Part shown: piece by piece, positions 46,213 to 54,167 of the stretch
Position numbering within the stretch: the first letter of the stretch is position 1
How the letters are laid out: each line of letters begins with the position of its first letter
Assembly (NCBI RefSeq): GCF_001279525.1
Contig: NZ_LGDY01000150.1
Location: 62,001 to 126,000, forward strand
DNA from: Nocardia sp. NRRL S-836
GTDB taxonomy: Bacteria > Actinomycetota > Actinomycetes > Mycobacteriales > Pseudonocardiaceae
Direction of reading: 5' to 3'
DNA length: 64,000 nt
Notes under the pieces: generated by a model
Seen by the model: the letters and a program-made list of their open reading frames with translations, nothing else
Database searches by the model: none
What the model was told of the DNA's origin: nothing
Program-made: the position numbers and the translations under genes

Positions 46213-47031
46213 ATGACGGCGAGAGCAGGCGCGGTGGTGACCGGCGCCGGACGCGGTGTGGGCAAGCTGGTCGCGCGGATGCTGGTGGAACGCGGCTACA
46301 CGGTGCTGGTCACCGACGTCGACGAGGCGACCGCGACCGCGACGGCCGCCGAGATCGGCGCGATCGCGCGAGTGCTCGACGTGCGGGACGAGGCGGCCGT
46401 GGCAGCGGCGCGTGACGACATCGTCGCCCGTGCGGGGCGGCTCGAGGTCTGGGTCAACAACGCCGGGGTGCTGGCCACCGGGCCCGCGTGGCAGCAGGAC
46501 GCCGCCACCCGCAGGCTGATGGTCGAGGTCAACGCCCTCGGGACGATCAACGGAACCGTCGCCGCGATCCACGCCATGCGCGGCCGCGGCGGCGGGCACG
46601 TCGTCAACATCGTGTCGCTGGCGGGCATCACGGCCGTCGCGGGCGAAGCGGTCTACGCCGCCTCCAAGCACGCGGCGGTCGGTTTCAGCCTCAGCACCCT
46701 CGCCGACCTCCGGCAGGCGGGCGTCCGGGACATCGACATCTCGTGCGTCTGCCCGGACGGCATCTGGACCCCGATGCTGCACGACAAGCTCGACGACCCG
46801 GCGGCCGCGCTGTCGTTCTCCGGCACGCTGCTGCAGCCCGCCGACGTCGCCGCCGCCGTCGCCGCGGTGCTCGACCGGCCGAGACCGGTCGTCACCATTC
46901 CGCGGTGGCGCGGCGCACTGGCTCGGCTCGCCGACACGTTTCCGCGCTTCGGGCTGCGCGCGATCCCGTTCATGGTGGCGCAGGGCCGCCGGACCCAGCG
47001 CAAGCTCACGCGGAAGCCGCGGGATCGGTGA
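46213..47031 (+). CDS. Short-chain dehydrogenase/reductase
   Basis: A 272-residue classical SDR. The cofactor motif is VVTGAGRGVGKLVARML, with VTDVDEATA after strand 2 suggesting NAD(H) preference. NNAG, the catalytic Ser in NIVSLAGI and YAASK (Tyr, Lys) complete the site. The C-terminal basic tail (RRTQRKLTRKPRDR) is typical of a lipid/steroid-like actinobacterial subgroup. The ATG gives MTARAGAVV. It converges with the DUF885 gene, overlapping 26 bp. Its substrate is unknown and it is probably not part of peptide assembly. Confidence 0.88.
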   Translation: MTARAGAVVTGAGRGVGKLVARMLVERGYTVLVTDVDEATATATAAEIGAIARVLDVRDEAAVAAARDDIVARAGRLEVWVNNAGVLATGPAWQQDAATRRLMVEVNALGTINGTVAAIHAMRGRGGGHVVNIVSLAGITAVAGEAVYAASKHAAVGFSLSTLADLRQAGVRDIDISCVCPDGIWTPMLHDKLDDPAAALSFSGTLLQPADVAAAVAAVLDRPRPVVTIPRWRGALARLADTFPRFGLRAIPFMVAQGRRTQRKLTRKPRDR

Positions 47032-48388
47032 GCACCGCCAACCCGCACGGGCCGAGCGCCAGCATCCGGCGGTGGAAGTCGGCCGGCCGTTCACCGGCCC
47101 GGTCGGCCCGCGCGCGCAGCTCCCGCCACACGCGTGCGCCCCAGCTGTAGGTGATCGCCTGGGCGGGCCAGGCCGCCGACCGCAGCACGCTGAAGTACAG
47201 CCCGGACGCGGGGAACACCGAGTGGGCGGCCATGAACTCCGCCGCGCGGTCGGGTGTCCACGGTGCGCCGTCGAGCGGGAAACCGTTGTGCAGAGCCAGG
47301 TCCGTGAGTGCCATCGCGGTGTTCAGCCGCAGGCCCATGACGTAGCCGAGGCGTTCGGGTGCGGCCATGTCGTCCAGCATCAGGCCCTCGGCGTAGACCG
47401 CCCAGCCCTCGGAGTTGCCGGCCACGACGGTGTGGCGCGTCCACGCGTCGGCGCCGCCGCCCAGGCCCAGTTGCAGGTGGTGGCCGGGGACGCCCTCGTG
47501 GTGCAGCATCGTGGTCTGGCTCCACACCGCGACCGGCTCCGGCGCCGCCACCGGCCACACCACCTGGGCGGCGCGCGAGCCGTCGGTGGCGGCGGGGCGG
47601 TAGCGGACCGGGCCGTGCTCGGCGGGGACCACCACCTCCAGCGGGCCGACGGGGACACCGACCCTGTCCTGTGCCGCGGCCAGCTTCTCCTCGGCCCACA
47701 TCTTCAGGTCGGCGCGGTCGACCTTCCACAACGGATCGTTGTCGTAGTCGGTGCACGCCTGCTTGCCGCCCAGCTCGTCGGCGGCCGCGGTGAGCTCGCG
47801 CAGCTCGTCGGTCAGCACCGCGAAGCACTCCGCCGGGTCGACGTCCACGCCCAACTGGTAGCGGGCCGCGACGCGGTAGCGGTCCGTGCCGACGGCGTCG
47901 TCCTCGACGGCCTGCGGCAGGATCTCGGTCTCCAGGGCGTCCGCGAACGGACCGTACGGTGCCATGCCCTCCTCGGTCGTGGCCCACGTGCGTGCCGCCC
48001 ACATGACCGACTCGGCCTGCCGGCGCGTGGACCTGTTCTCCCGCAACGTCTTCAGGTACCCGCCCAGCGCGTCGCCGAGGCCTTCGAGGGCGATTCGGCG
48101 TGCGTCGCCGCGCAGCAGGGCGAGGTGTTCGCGCAGCAGCACCGGCGGGCTCGTCACGACGTTGAGCGACGCGGCGAAACCGGCCTCGTGGTAGGCGAGC
48201 TCGGCTTCGAGGCGTTCGGCCAGCGCCGGCCCGGCGCCCGGCAGGAACCGGCGGATCAGCTCGGTCCGTGCCGCGAAGCCCTCCGGTGAGTAGTCGGTCA
48301 GCTCGCCGGTCGGTGGCACGCCGGCGAGCGCGGTTTCCACCGGTTCGAGTCGCACCCGTGCGGCGAAGAAGTCGGCTGCCTGCGTCAT
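47006..48388 (-). CDS. DUF885-family putative metallopeptidase
   Basis: A 460-residue protein of the DUF885 family. The probable zinc site is TMLHHEGVPGHHLQLGLG (HExxPGHH-like), with downstream GNSEGWAVYAEGLMLDD, also conserved in the family. The N-terminal helical half (from MTQAADFFAARV) contains no signal peptide. The ATG overlaps the antiporter stop (ATGA), so both are co-translated. Enzymes of this family are presumed peptidases; function here is open. Confidence 0.82.
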   Translation of the reverse strand: MTQAADFFAARVRLEPVETALAGVPPTGELTDYSPEGFAARTELIRRFLPGAGPALAERLEAELAYHEAGFAASLNVVTSPPVLLREHLALLRGDARRIALEGLGDALGGYLKTLRENRSTRRQAESVMWAARTWATTEEGMAPYGPFADALETEILPQAVEDDAVGTDRYRVAARYQLGVDVDPAECFAVLTDELRELTAAADELGGKQACTDYDNDPLWKVDRADLKMWAEEKLAAAQDRVGVPVGPLEVVVPAEHGPVRYRPAATDGSRAAQVVWPVAAPEPVAVWSQTTMLHHEGVPGHHLQLGLGGGADAWTRHTVVAGNSEGWAVYAEGLMLDDMAAPERLGYVMGLRLNTAMALTDLALHNGFPLDGAPWTPDRAAEFMAAHSVFPASGLYFSVLRSAAWPAQAITYSWGARVWRELRARADRAGERPADFHRRMLALGPCGLAVLTDPAASA

Positions 48389-49620
48389 GAGGTCCTCTCT
48401 CCGTCCGGAACCGGAACGCGCCGGTCCAGGAGTTTCTGCAGTGGCCCGGTCATCGCGGTGGTCACCAGCGTCATCACCACCATCACCAGGTACAGCGCGG
48501 GGGTCAGCAGCTTCGCGGTGAACGCGGCCTGCAGCACCACCAGCTCCGTCAGGCCACGGGTGTTGAGCAGCACGCCCAGCTCCAGCGCGTCGCGGTGGGA
48601 GCACCCGCCCAGCCGGGCGCCGAGGTAGCTGCCGCCGACCTTGCCCACGATCGCCAGCACCAGCACGAGCGCGATCGCCGCCCACGGCACGCCGGTGAGC
48701 CGTGCGGCGAACACCCCGAGACCGGTGACGAAGAAGAACACCGGCACGAGCCGCCGGCCGGCGAGCGAGACGCGTTCGGCCACCGGGCTCCACACCGGGT
48801 CCGCGGGCAGCGCGAGACCGATGGCGATCGCGAGCACGACCTCGTTGACGCCCATGGTCTTCGCCAGCGCGGCCACGCCCAGCGCGGCCGCGGCCGCGAG
48901 GACCGTCGTCACCAGCGGCCGGGCCGCCGCCGCCCGCCGCACCGGTTCCAGCCGCAGTCCCTGTCGTGCCACCAGCACGAGCGCGACGACGCCGGCCAGC
49001 ACCAGCAGCCGGTTGAGCAGCGACCCGGACGAGATCGCGACCACCAGCAGGATCCACGCGATCACGTCCACCAGCGACGCGGACCCGAGCGCGAGCCGGG
49101 GCACGCGGCCCTCCAGCCTGCCGTTCTCCGCGAGGATGCGGGCGAGCACCGGCACCGCCGTGACCGACAGCGCCACCACCATCACGAGCACGAACGACGT
49201 CGTGGGCGCGGTGCCGCGCAGATAAGAGTCCTGTGTGGACACCCATAGGGCCATCGCCAGTCCGGTCAGCGCCGGTACCACGAGGGTGCCGAGCGTCGTC
49301 CACACCAGCGGCCGGGCGCGGGGAGCGTGCGCACCGCGTTTGAGCTCGTGGCCGACGCCGACGAGGTACAGCACGAGGCCGGCGTGCGACAGCAGCGACA
49401 ACACGTCCAGGCGGCCTTCGCCGAACAGCAACGACCGCAGCCCCTCGCCGCCCCACCACACCAGCAGCGGCCCGGCCAGCAGGCCGAAGGCGATCTCCCC
49501 GACCACACCGGGCTGGCCGACCGCCCTGGCGACCACGTCACCGAGCTTCGCGATGGCCAGGGTGAGCGCCAGTGCGCCCGACCCCAGCGCGAGCCAGCGC
49601 GCCATTTCGAGCGCGTTCAA
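48385..49620 (-). CDS. Cation/proton antiporter (Na+/H+ exchanger family), second copy
   Basis: A 411-residue membrane protein with about 12 hydrophobic helices. Signatures include VVGEIAFGLLAGPLLVWWGG, YLVGVGHELKRG, VTAVPVLARILAENGRLEG and LGVLLNTRGLTELVVLQAAF. It begins with TTG (49620) after GGGGAGAG, or at the ATG five codons later. It is only distantly similar to the antiporter at 42040 (the shared family motifs align; the rest differs), so it is not a recent duplicate. It is 48 bp downstream of the LAL regulator gene and may be in its transcript. Confidence 0.88.
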   Translation of the reverse strand: MNALEMARWLALGSGALALTLAIAKLGDVVARAVGQPGVVGEIAFGLLAGPLLVWWGGEGLRSLLFGEGRLDVLSLLSHAGLVLYLVGVGHELKRGAHAPRARPLVWTTLGTLVVPALTGLAMALWVSTQDSYLRGTAPTTSFVLVMVVALSVTAVPVLARILAENGRLEGRVPRLALGSASLVDVIAWILLVVAISSGSLLNRLLVLAGVVALVLVARQGLRLEPVRRAAAARPLVTTVLAAAAALGVAALAKTMGVNEVVLAIAIGLALPADPVWSPVAERVSLAGRRLVPVFFFVTGLGVFAARLTGVPWAAIALVLVLAIVGKVGGSYLGARLGGCSHRDALELGVLLNTRGLTELVVLQAAFTAKLLTPALYLVMVVMTLVTTAMTGPLQKLLDRRVPVPDGERTS

Positions 49621-49668
49621 GACACATCTCTCCCCTCGGATGACACGGGAACGGCCGCGGCAGGCGGC

Positions 49669-52626
49669 TCAGGCGCCCTCGCCCAGCAGCCCGCCGACCG
49701 CGCGCAACCGCGCGACGGCACTGGCCACGGCGGCTCGCGACCCGACGCCGAGCTTCGAGAACACCCGCGCCAGGTGCGCCTCGACCGTCTTGTCGCTCAC
49801 GCCGAGCCGCTGGGCGATCTGGCGGTTGGTGTGACCGTTCGTCACCAGCCCGGCGACCTGCTTCTCCCTGGTGGTCAGGGCGTCCAGGCCGGCGGCCTCG
49901 GGTGCGGGCCGGATGCGGGCGAGCCGGCGCTGGTCGGCGGCCACCTGGTCGAGCAGCGGCAGCGCGCCGCACTCGATCAGCAGCTGCTCGGCGCGGAACA
50001 GCTCCGCCGCCGCCTTGGCGCGTTTGCCCGCCGCGGCGAGCGCGTTCGCCGCCACCAGGCGGGCGCGTCCGGCGAGCAGCCGGCTGCCGCGGCACAGGAA
50101 CGCCTGTTCCGCGGCGGCCGCGCGGGCCGCGGCGGCGTTCGGGTCGGTGTCCACGAGCACCTGGGCCTGCGCCAGCGCGAACAGGCCCGCGTACCGCTCG
50201 TCGTTGTCGCGCATGGTCTCCGACCACTCGCGTGCGGCGTGCGTGTCGCCCAGCAGGAGGCAGGCGCGCACCATCATCTCGGCGGCCTCCGCGCGCAGCG
50301 CCGGGTACAGCTGGGCGAAGCCGGCCGCGTCGATCGCGTCCGCGCAGCCCTGCGCGTCACCGGCGAGCAGCCGTGCCTCCGCCAGTGCCATCCACGCGAA
50401 CGACCGCCACAGCTCGCGCACCGACCCCGCGGACCGGGTGGCGGCCAGACCGGCCTCCAGGGCACGTTCCGACTTGCCCTGCCAGGTCAGCGCCCGGCAC
50501 TGGGCGGTCAGCGTCATGGCACCGAGCCGGGTGCCGGGAAGCTGCGTACCGCGTTCGGCACCCTCGTCCGCGAGCCGTGCCGCCGTGCCCACCGCACCCG
50601 CGGCCAGGTGCGCGGACGAGGCCGTGGTGAACAGCCGGGGCAGGTCGGGGGTGCGGCCCGAGGTGCGGGCCAGGCCGACGACGCGGTCGGCGAGGCGTTG
50701 CGCGACAACGGGATCGCCCAGGTAGACCAGGCACCAGCACAGCCAGACCACGCCGTCGAGCCAGGTGAGCAGCTCGCCGTCGGGCAGCTGCTCGAACAGC
50801 TCGGAGGCGGTCGTGGCGAACTGCTCCGCCTCGTCGAACATCGACGCGCCGATGGCCGCGAGACCGGCCGCCGCCAGCGCGGTGGCGCGCTGGCCCTGGT
50901 CGCCCAGGCGTTCGGTCGCGTCGAGCACGTGCACCAGCGCGGCGGGGTCCACCCGCGCACCGGACAGCAGCTCGTCGATCGCGATCTCGACCCGCAGGGC
51001 CACGCCCACCGCGCTCTCGTCCACCGCCGCGATGAGCTTCTCCGCCTCGGCGTTCGGGGCCGGTCCGCCGAGCAGCCTGCTGTTGGCCGCGCGCAACCGG
51101 GCCAGCCTGCCGCGCGCCTGCAGGTCGCTCTCGTCGAGCAACGGCGCCACCTCGGCGGCGACCGACTCGCTCTCCACCAGCTTGCCGTCACGGGCCAGCG
51201 CCTCGGACAACGCCAGCAGCACCCGGCGGCGGTCCGCCACGTGCTCCCGCCGGTCCGGCAGCAGCCGGGCCGCCGTGCGCAGCCACTGGGCCGCGATGCC
51301 CGGATCGCGGTGCACGGCCGACTCGGCGGCCTCCACCAGCACCGCCACCGCGGCCACGTCGCCCACCGAGGCGGTGCGGTCGAGGTGCGGCGCGAGCAGC
51401 CGGCTCGACGCACCGCGCCGGCCCAGCACGGCCGTGGCCTTGGCGTGCGCGGCGATCCGCGCGCCCGCACCCATCGTCCGGTAGGTCACGTGCCGCACCA
51501 CCGGGTGCCGGAACGCGAACCGCGACGACGTGCCGAGCTGACGCACCACGTCCCGCGCGGCGAGCTCGTCCATGGCGGTGAACACGGCGGCCAGCGGGAG
51601 TCCGGTGACCTCACCGACGAGGTCCACGTCGAACGGGTCGCCGAGCACCGCGGCGGCCTGCGCGGCGGTGCGGGTCTGCTCGGGCAACGCGCACAGCTCG
51701 GCGTGCAGCGTCGCGGTGAGCCGGGGGCACGGCCCGTCCGGCTCGTGCTGCTGCTGGTCGCCGTTCCACCGGCTGGCGAGCACCTCCAGGTAGAACGGGT
51801 TGCCGCCGCTCGCCCGGTGCAGCGCGGCCCGCAGGCCGGGTCCGGCCGAGGGGGCCAGCGCGTCCAGCATCTCGTCGGACGCGCAGGGTTCCAGCGGCTT
51901 GAGGTCGAGCGTCTGCACCAGGCCCTGCCTGGCCAGCAGCGACAACGCCGCCGACAGCGCCGGGACCGCCTGCTTCGGCCGGTGGGCCAGCGCGAGCAGC
52001 ACCGGACCGGCCGGTGGATGCCACACCAGGTGGGCCAGCAGCTCCGCCGACTCCTGGTCGGCCCAGTGGACGTCGTCCAGCACCAGCGCGAGCCCGGTGC
52101 CACCCGCCAGTGCGGACAGCATGTCCCGCACCGCGCGGAAGAACTCCCGCCGGTCGACCGGCCGGTGCGCGGGACCGCCGGTGAGGTGCGGGAACACCGC
52201 GCCCAGGGCGGGGTCCGCCGCCAGCCGCTCGCGTTCCGCCGGGGGCAGTCCGGCCAGGTGCTGGTCGATGGCGTCGGTGAACAACGCGAACGGCACGTGC
52301 CGGTCCGCCTCGCTGCTGCGGCCGGCGAGCACCGTCATCCGCGAGGCGGCCGCGTCCCGGTGCAACTCGACGAGCAGGCGGGTCTTGCCGATGCCCGGCT
52401 CACCCACCACCTCGACGACCCGGCTGAGACCGCGGCTGACCTCCTTGACCACCTGCGAGATCGCTCGCAGCTCCTTGCTCCGCCCGAAGATCGTGCGGGT
52501 GGTGGCGTCGCCCGCCCTCATCGTTGGCGTACTCGTGTCGGCGTGGACACCGACGCGGTTCCCGAATTTCCCTTGCCAGGGCAGGGCGGTGCGCACACGT
52601 CGATCAACATTAACACTCTCCCCCAT
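49669..52626 (-). CDS. Large ATP-binding LuxR (LAL) regulator, second copy
   Basis: Up to 985 residues. Walker A is VVGEPGIGKTRLL (near residue 74) and Walker B LALVLDDVHWADQES. A long alpha-helical region follows. The C-terminal LuxR domain reads LTTREKQVAGLVTNGHTNRQ and KTVEAHLARVFSKLGV. The first ATG (52626) has no good ribosome site; an internal ATG (MRAGDATTRT, 52521) also fits. It is divergent from the PhyH-FAAL-NRPS operon, its most likely target, and differs throughout from the LAL at 34970. Confidence 0.92.
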   Translation of the reverse strand: MGESVNVDRRVRTALPWQGKFGNRVGVHADTSTPTMRAGDATTRTIFGRSKELRAISQVVKEVSRGLSRVVEVVGEPGIGKTRLLVELHRDAAASRMTVLAGRSSEADRHVPFALFTDAIDQHLAGLPPAERERLAADPALGAVFPHLTGGPAHRPVDRREFFRAVRDMLSALAGGTGLALVLDDVHWADQESAELLAHLVWHPPAGPVLLALAHRPKQAVPALSAALSLLARQGLVQTLDLKPLEPCASDEMLDALAPSAGPGLRAALHRASGGNPFYLEVLASRWNGDQQQHEPDGPCPRLTATLHAELCALPEQTRTAAQAAAVLGDPFDVDLVGEVTGLPLAAVFTAMDELAARDVVRQLGTSSRFAFRHPVVRHVTYRTMGAGARIAAHAKATAVLGRRGASSRLLAPHLDRTASVGDVAAVAVLVEAAESAVHRDPGIAAQWLRTAARLLPDRREHVADRRRVLLALSEALARDGKLVESESVAAEVAPLLDESDLQARGRLARLRAANSRLLGGPAPNAEAEKLIAAVDESAVGVALRVEIAIDELLSGARVDPAALVHVLDATERLGDQGQRATALAAAGLAAIGASMFDEAEQFATTASELFEQLPDGELLTWLDGVVWLCWCLVYLGDPVVAQRLADRVVGLARTSGRTPDLPRLFTTASSAHLAAGAVGTAARLADEGAERGTQLPGTRLGAMTLTAQCRALTWQGKSERALEAGLAATRSAGSVRELWRSFAWMALAEARLLAGDAQGCADAIDAAGFAQLYPALRAEAAEMMVRACLLLGDTHAAREWSETMRDNDERYAGLFALAQAQVLVDTDPNAAAARAAAAEQAFLCRGSRLLAGRARLVAANALAAAGKRAKAAAELFRAEQLLIECGALPLLDQVAADQRRLARIRPAPEAAGLDALTTREKQVAGLVTNGHTNRQIAQRLGVSDKTVEAHLARVFSKLGVGSRAAVASAVARLRAVGGLLGEGA

Positions 52627-52938
52627 TGCAGCATCATCCCAATTGATACCTGTCTACCGTTTGTACCCGGCGTTTACGCAAGCACCGGCAGACAAATCAC
52701 CCGATCAGGCGAGCCGTCCCACGGACCGTGACGACATGTTGTTGAGACTTCGACCACATCAGGGATTTCCCTAACTTGCCAGACGATCCCTGAACGACCC
52801 TACAGTGGGCGCCGGGCCAGCAGGAACTTTTCCGGGTGCGGCCTGGGTTCATTTGACCGGCGCGGGGTGCCACGGGCCCATCGAATCGAATTCTTCGAAC
52901 GACATCGCCGGACGATTTGTGATCGAACTGGAGCGAGC
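52627..52938. other. 312-bp divergent control region
   Basis: The gap between the second LAL gene and the PhyH-SCP2 gene carries the sixth copy of the dyad motif (52760-52777). Otherwise it has AT-richer stretches (CCAATTGATACCTGTC, CCGTTTGTACCC) near the LAL start, suitable for promoters. No credible gene is seen; a GTG frame from 52867 would only lengthen the PhyH protein. Confidence 0.6.
52760..52777 (+). promoter_or_regulatory. Recurrent dyad motif, site 6 (between LAL gene and PhyH operon)
   Basis: CAGGGATTTCCCTAACTT has a perfect AGGGA-TT-TCCCT palindrome and fits well the published PimM-type box (GGGAWWTCCC core). It lies 161 bp before the PhyH-SCP2 start and about 134 bp before the LAL start. 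Being in the right-hand operon, it suggests common control with the left-hand operons. Confidence 0.4.
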
Positions 52939-54162
52939 ATGCGCGAGCTAGTGGATTCCACGCCCATCGCGAACGACGGCGCCGCGTTGCGCGCCCGAAT
53001 CGCCGAGCACGGATATGTCTTCTTCCGCGGCCTGCTCGACCGTGCTCCTATCGACCAGCTCGCCGCGAACATCAGGTCCGCTCTGCAGCGAGAAGGGTGG
53101 ATCGGTGCCGGAACCGATCCGGGCACCGCGCCGTTGGTGCCGCCGGCACGCGACTTCAAGAACGGTAACTTCTTCCCCGGATACGTCGAGACGCAGAAAA
53201 TCGAGTACCTGCACGCGTTGCCGCACCAGCCCGCTCTCACCGCGGTGATGCGGGCGCTGATCGGCGACGACGTCTTCTGCCACCCGCGCAAGGTCGCCCG
53301 GCTGGTCTGGCCCACCGACCTCGGCACCACCCCCGGCATCTACGTGCACCAGGACTTCGTGGTCGAGGGCGTGCCGGACATGTTCACGTCCTGGGTGCCG
53401 TTCGTCGACTGCCCGCTCGAACTGGGCGGACTCGCGGTGCTCACCGGCTCCCAGAACGAGGGCGTGCGTCCCAGGCTGGGGCAGGTGGACCCGGACGACG
53501 ACCGCTGGGCGAGCACCTCCTACCGCGCGGGCGACGTCCTGGTCTTCCACTGCCTGACGGCCCACGGCGCTCTGCCGAACCGCACCGACAGGTTGCGCCT
53601 CTCGGCGGACTACAGGTGGCAGAGTGCCCGCACGCCCATTCCCGCCGAGGCGCTGCAGCCGCACATGCTCGGCCCCGTACCGGGCTGGGACGAGTTGTCC
53701 GAGGGTTGGGAAAACGCCTCATGGATCACTCCTCCGGCGGATGTGCGCATTGTGCAGCGAACGGGCGGCGAGGCCGCCGCCGTGCCGCCGTCGGAGTTCG
53801 TGACGGTGCCCGCGCAGAGTGTCGGTGAAGGCGAGCACGCGGTACTCGCCGGTCTTTTCAACAACATGAAGGACGCTTTCCGGCCGCACAAGACGGGCGG
53901 TACCGAGGCGGTCATCGACTATCACATCTCCGGTCACAACGGAGACCACCACCATTGGCAGCTCGTCGTCGCGGACGGGAAGTGCGTGGTTTCCGACCAC
54001 GGCTCCGAAAATGGCCAGGTGTCGATCATCTCGAACTTCGGCGACTACGTCCGCATCGCGAACGGGAACATGGATCCGATGAGTGCGCTCGGCTCCGGAA
54101 AACTTCGCATCGAGGGCGAGCTCCAACTCGCCGTCGCCCAGCTCCAGTGGTTCCGGGACTGA
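52939..54162 (+). CDS. PhyH-family Fe(II)/2-oxoglutarate dioxygenase fused to an SCP2-like domain
   Basis: A 407-residue protein. Residues 1-260 form a phytanoyl-CoA-type dioxygenase: VHQDFV gives His 137 and Asp 139, TAHGALPN gives the distal His 209, and DRLRLSADYRWQ the 2-oxoglutarate Arg. Unlike the halogenase at 38068, the Asp is present, so hydroxylation is expected. Residues about 300-405 resemble the sterol-carrier-protein-2 fold, a lipid-binding module (VIDYHISGHNGDHHHW and GKLRIEGELQLAVAQLQW). The chosen ATG has GGAG five bases upstream. It directly precedes the fatty acyl-AMP ligase, so it may hydroxylate a fatty acid or acyl chain held by its SCP2 part (inference). It could also act on the peptide. 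Confidence 0.88.
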   Translation: MRELVDSTPIANDGAALRARIAEHGYVFFRGLLDRAPIDQLAANIRSALQREGWIGAGTDPGTAPLVPPARDFKNGNFFPGYVETQKIEYLHALPHQPALTAVMRALIGDDVFCHPRKVARLVWPTDLGTTPGIYVHQDFVVEGVPDMFTSWVPFVDCPLELGGLAVLTGSQNEGVRPRLGQVDPDDDRWASTSYRAGDVLVFHCLTAHGALPNRTDRLRLSADYRWQSARTPIPAEALQPHMLGPVPGWDELSEGWENASWITPPADVRIVQRTGGEAAAVPPSEFVTVPAQSVGEGEHAVLAGLFNNMKDAFRPHKTGGTEAVIDYHISGHNGDHHHWQLVVADGKCVVSDHGSENGQVSIISNFGDYVRIANGNMDPMSALGSGKLRIEGELQLAVAQLQWFRD

Positions 54163-54167
54163 GCCGC

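Noticed and set aside
49327..52731. A 1134-codon open frame on the plus strand
   Set aside because: It mirrors the LAL regulator, whose Walker and LuxR motifs are plain on the other strand. High-GC third positions keep the antisense open.
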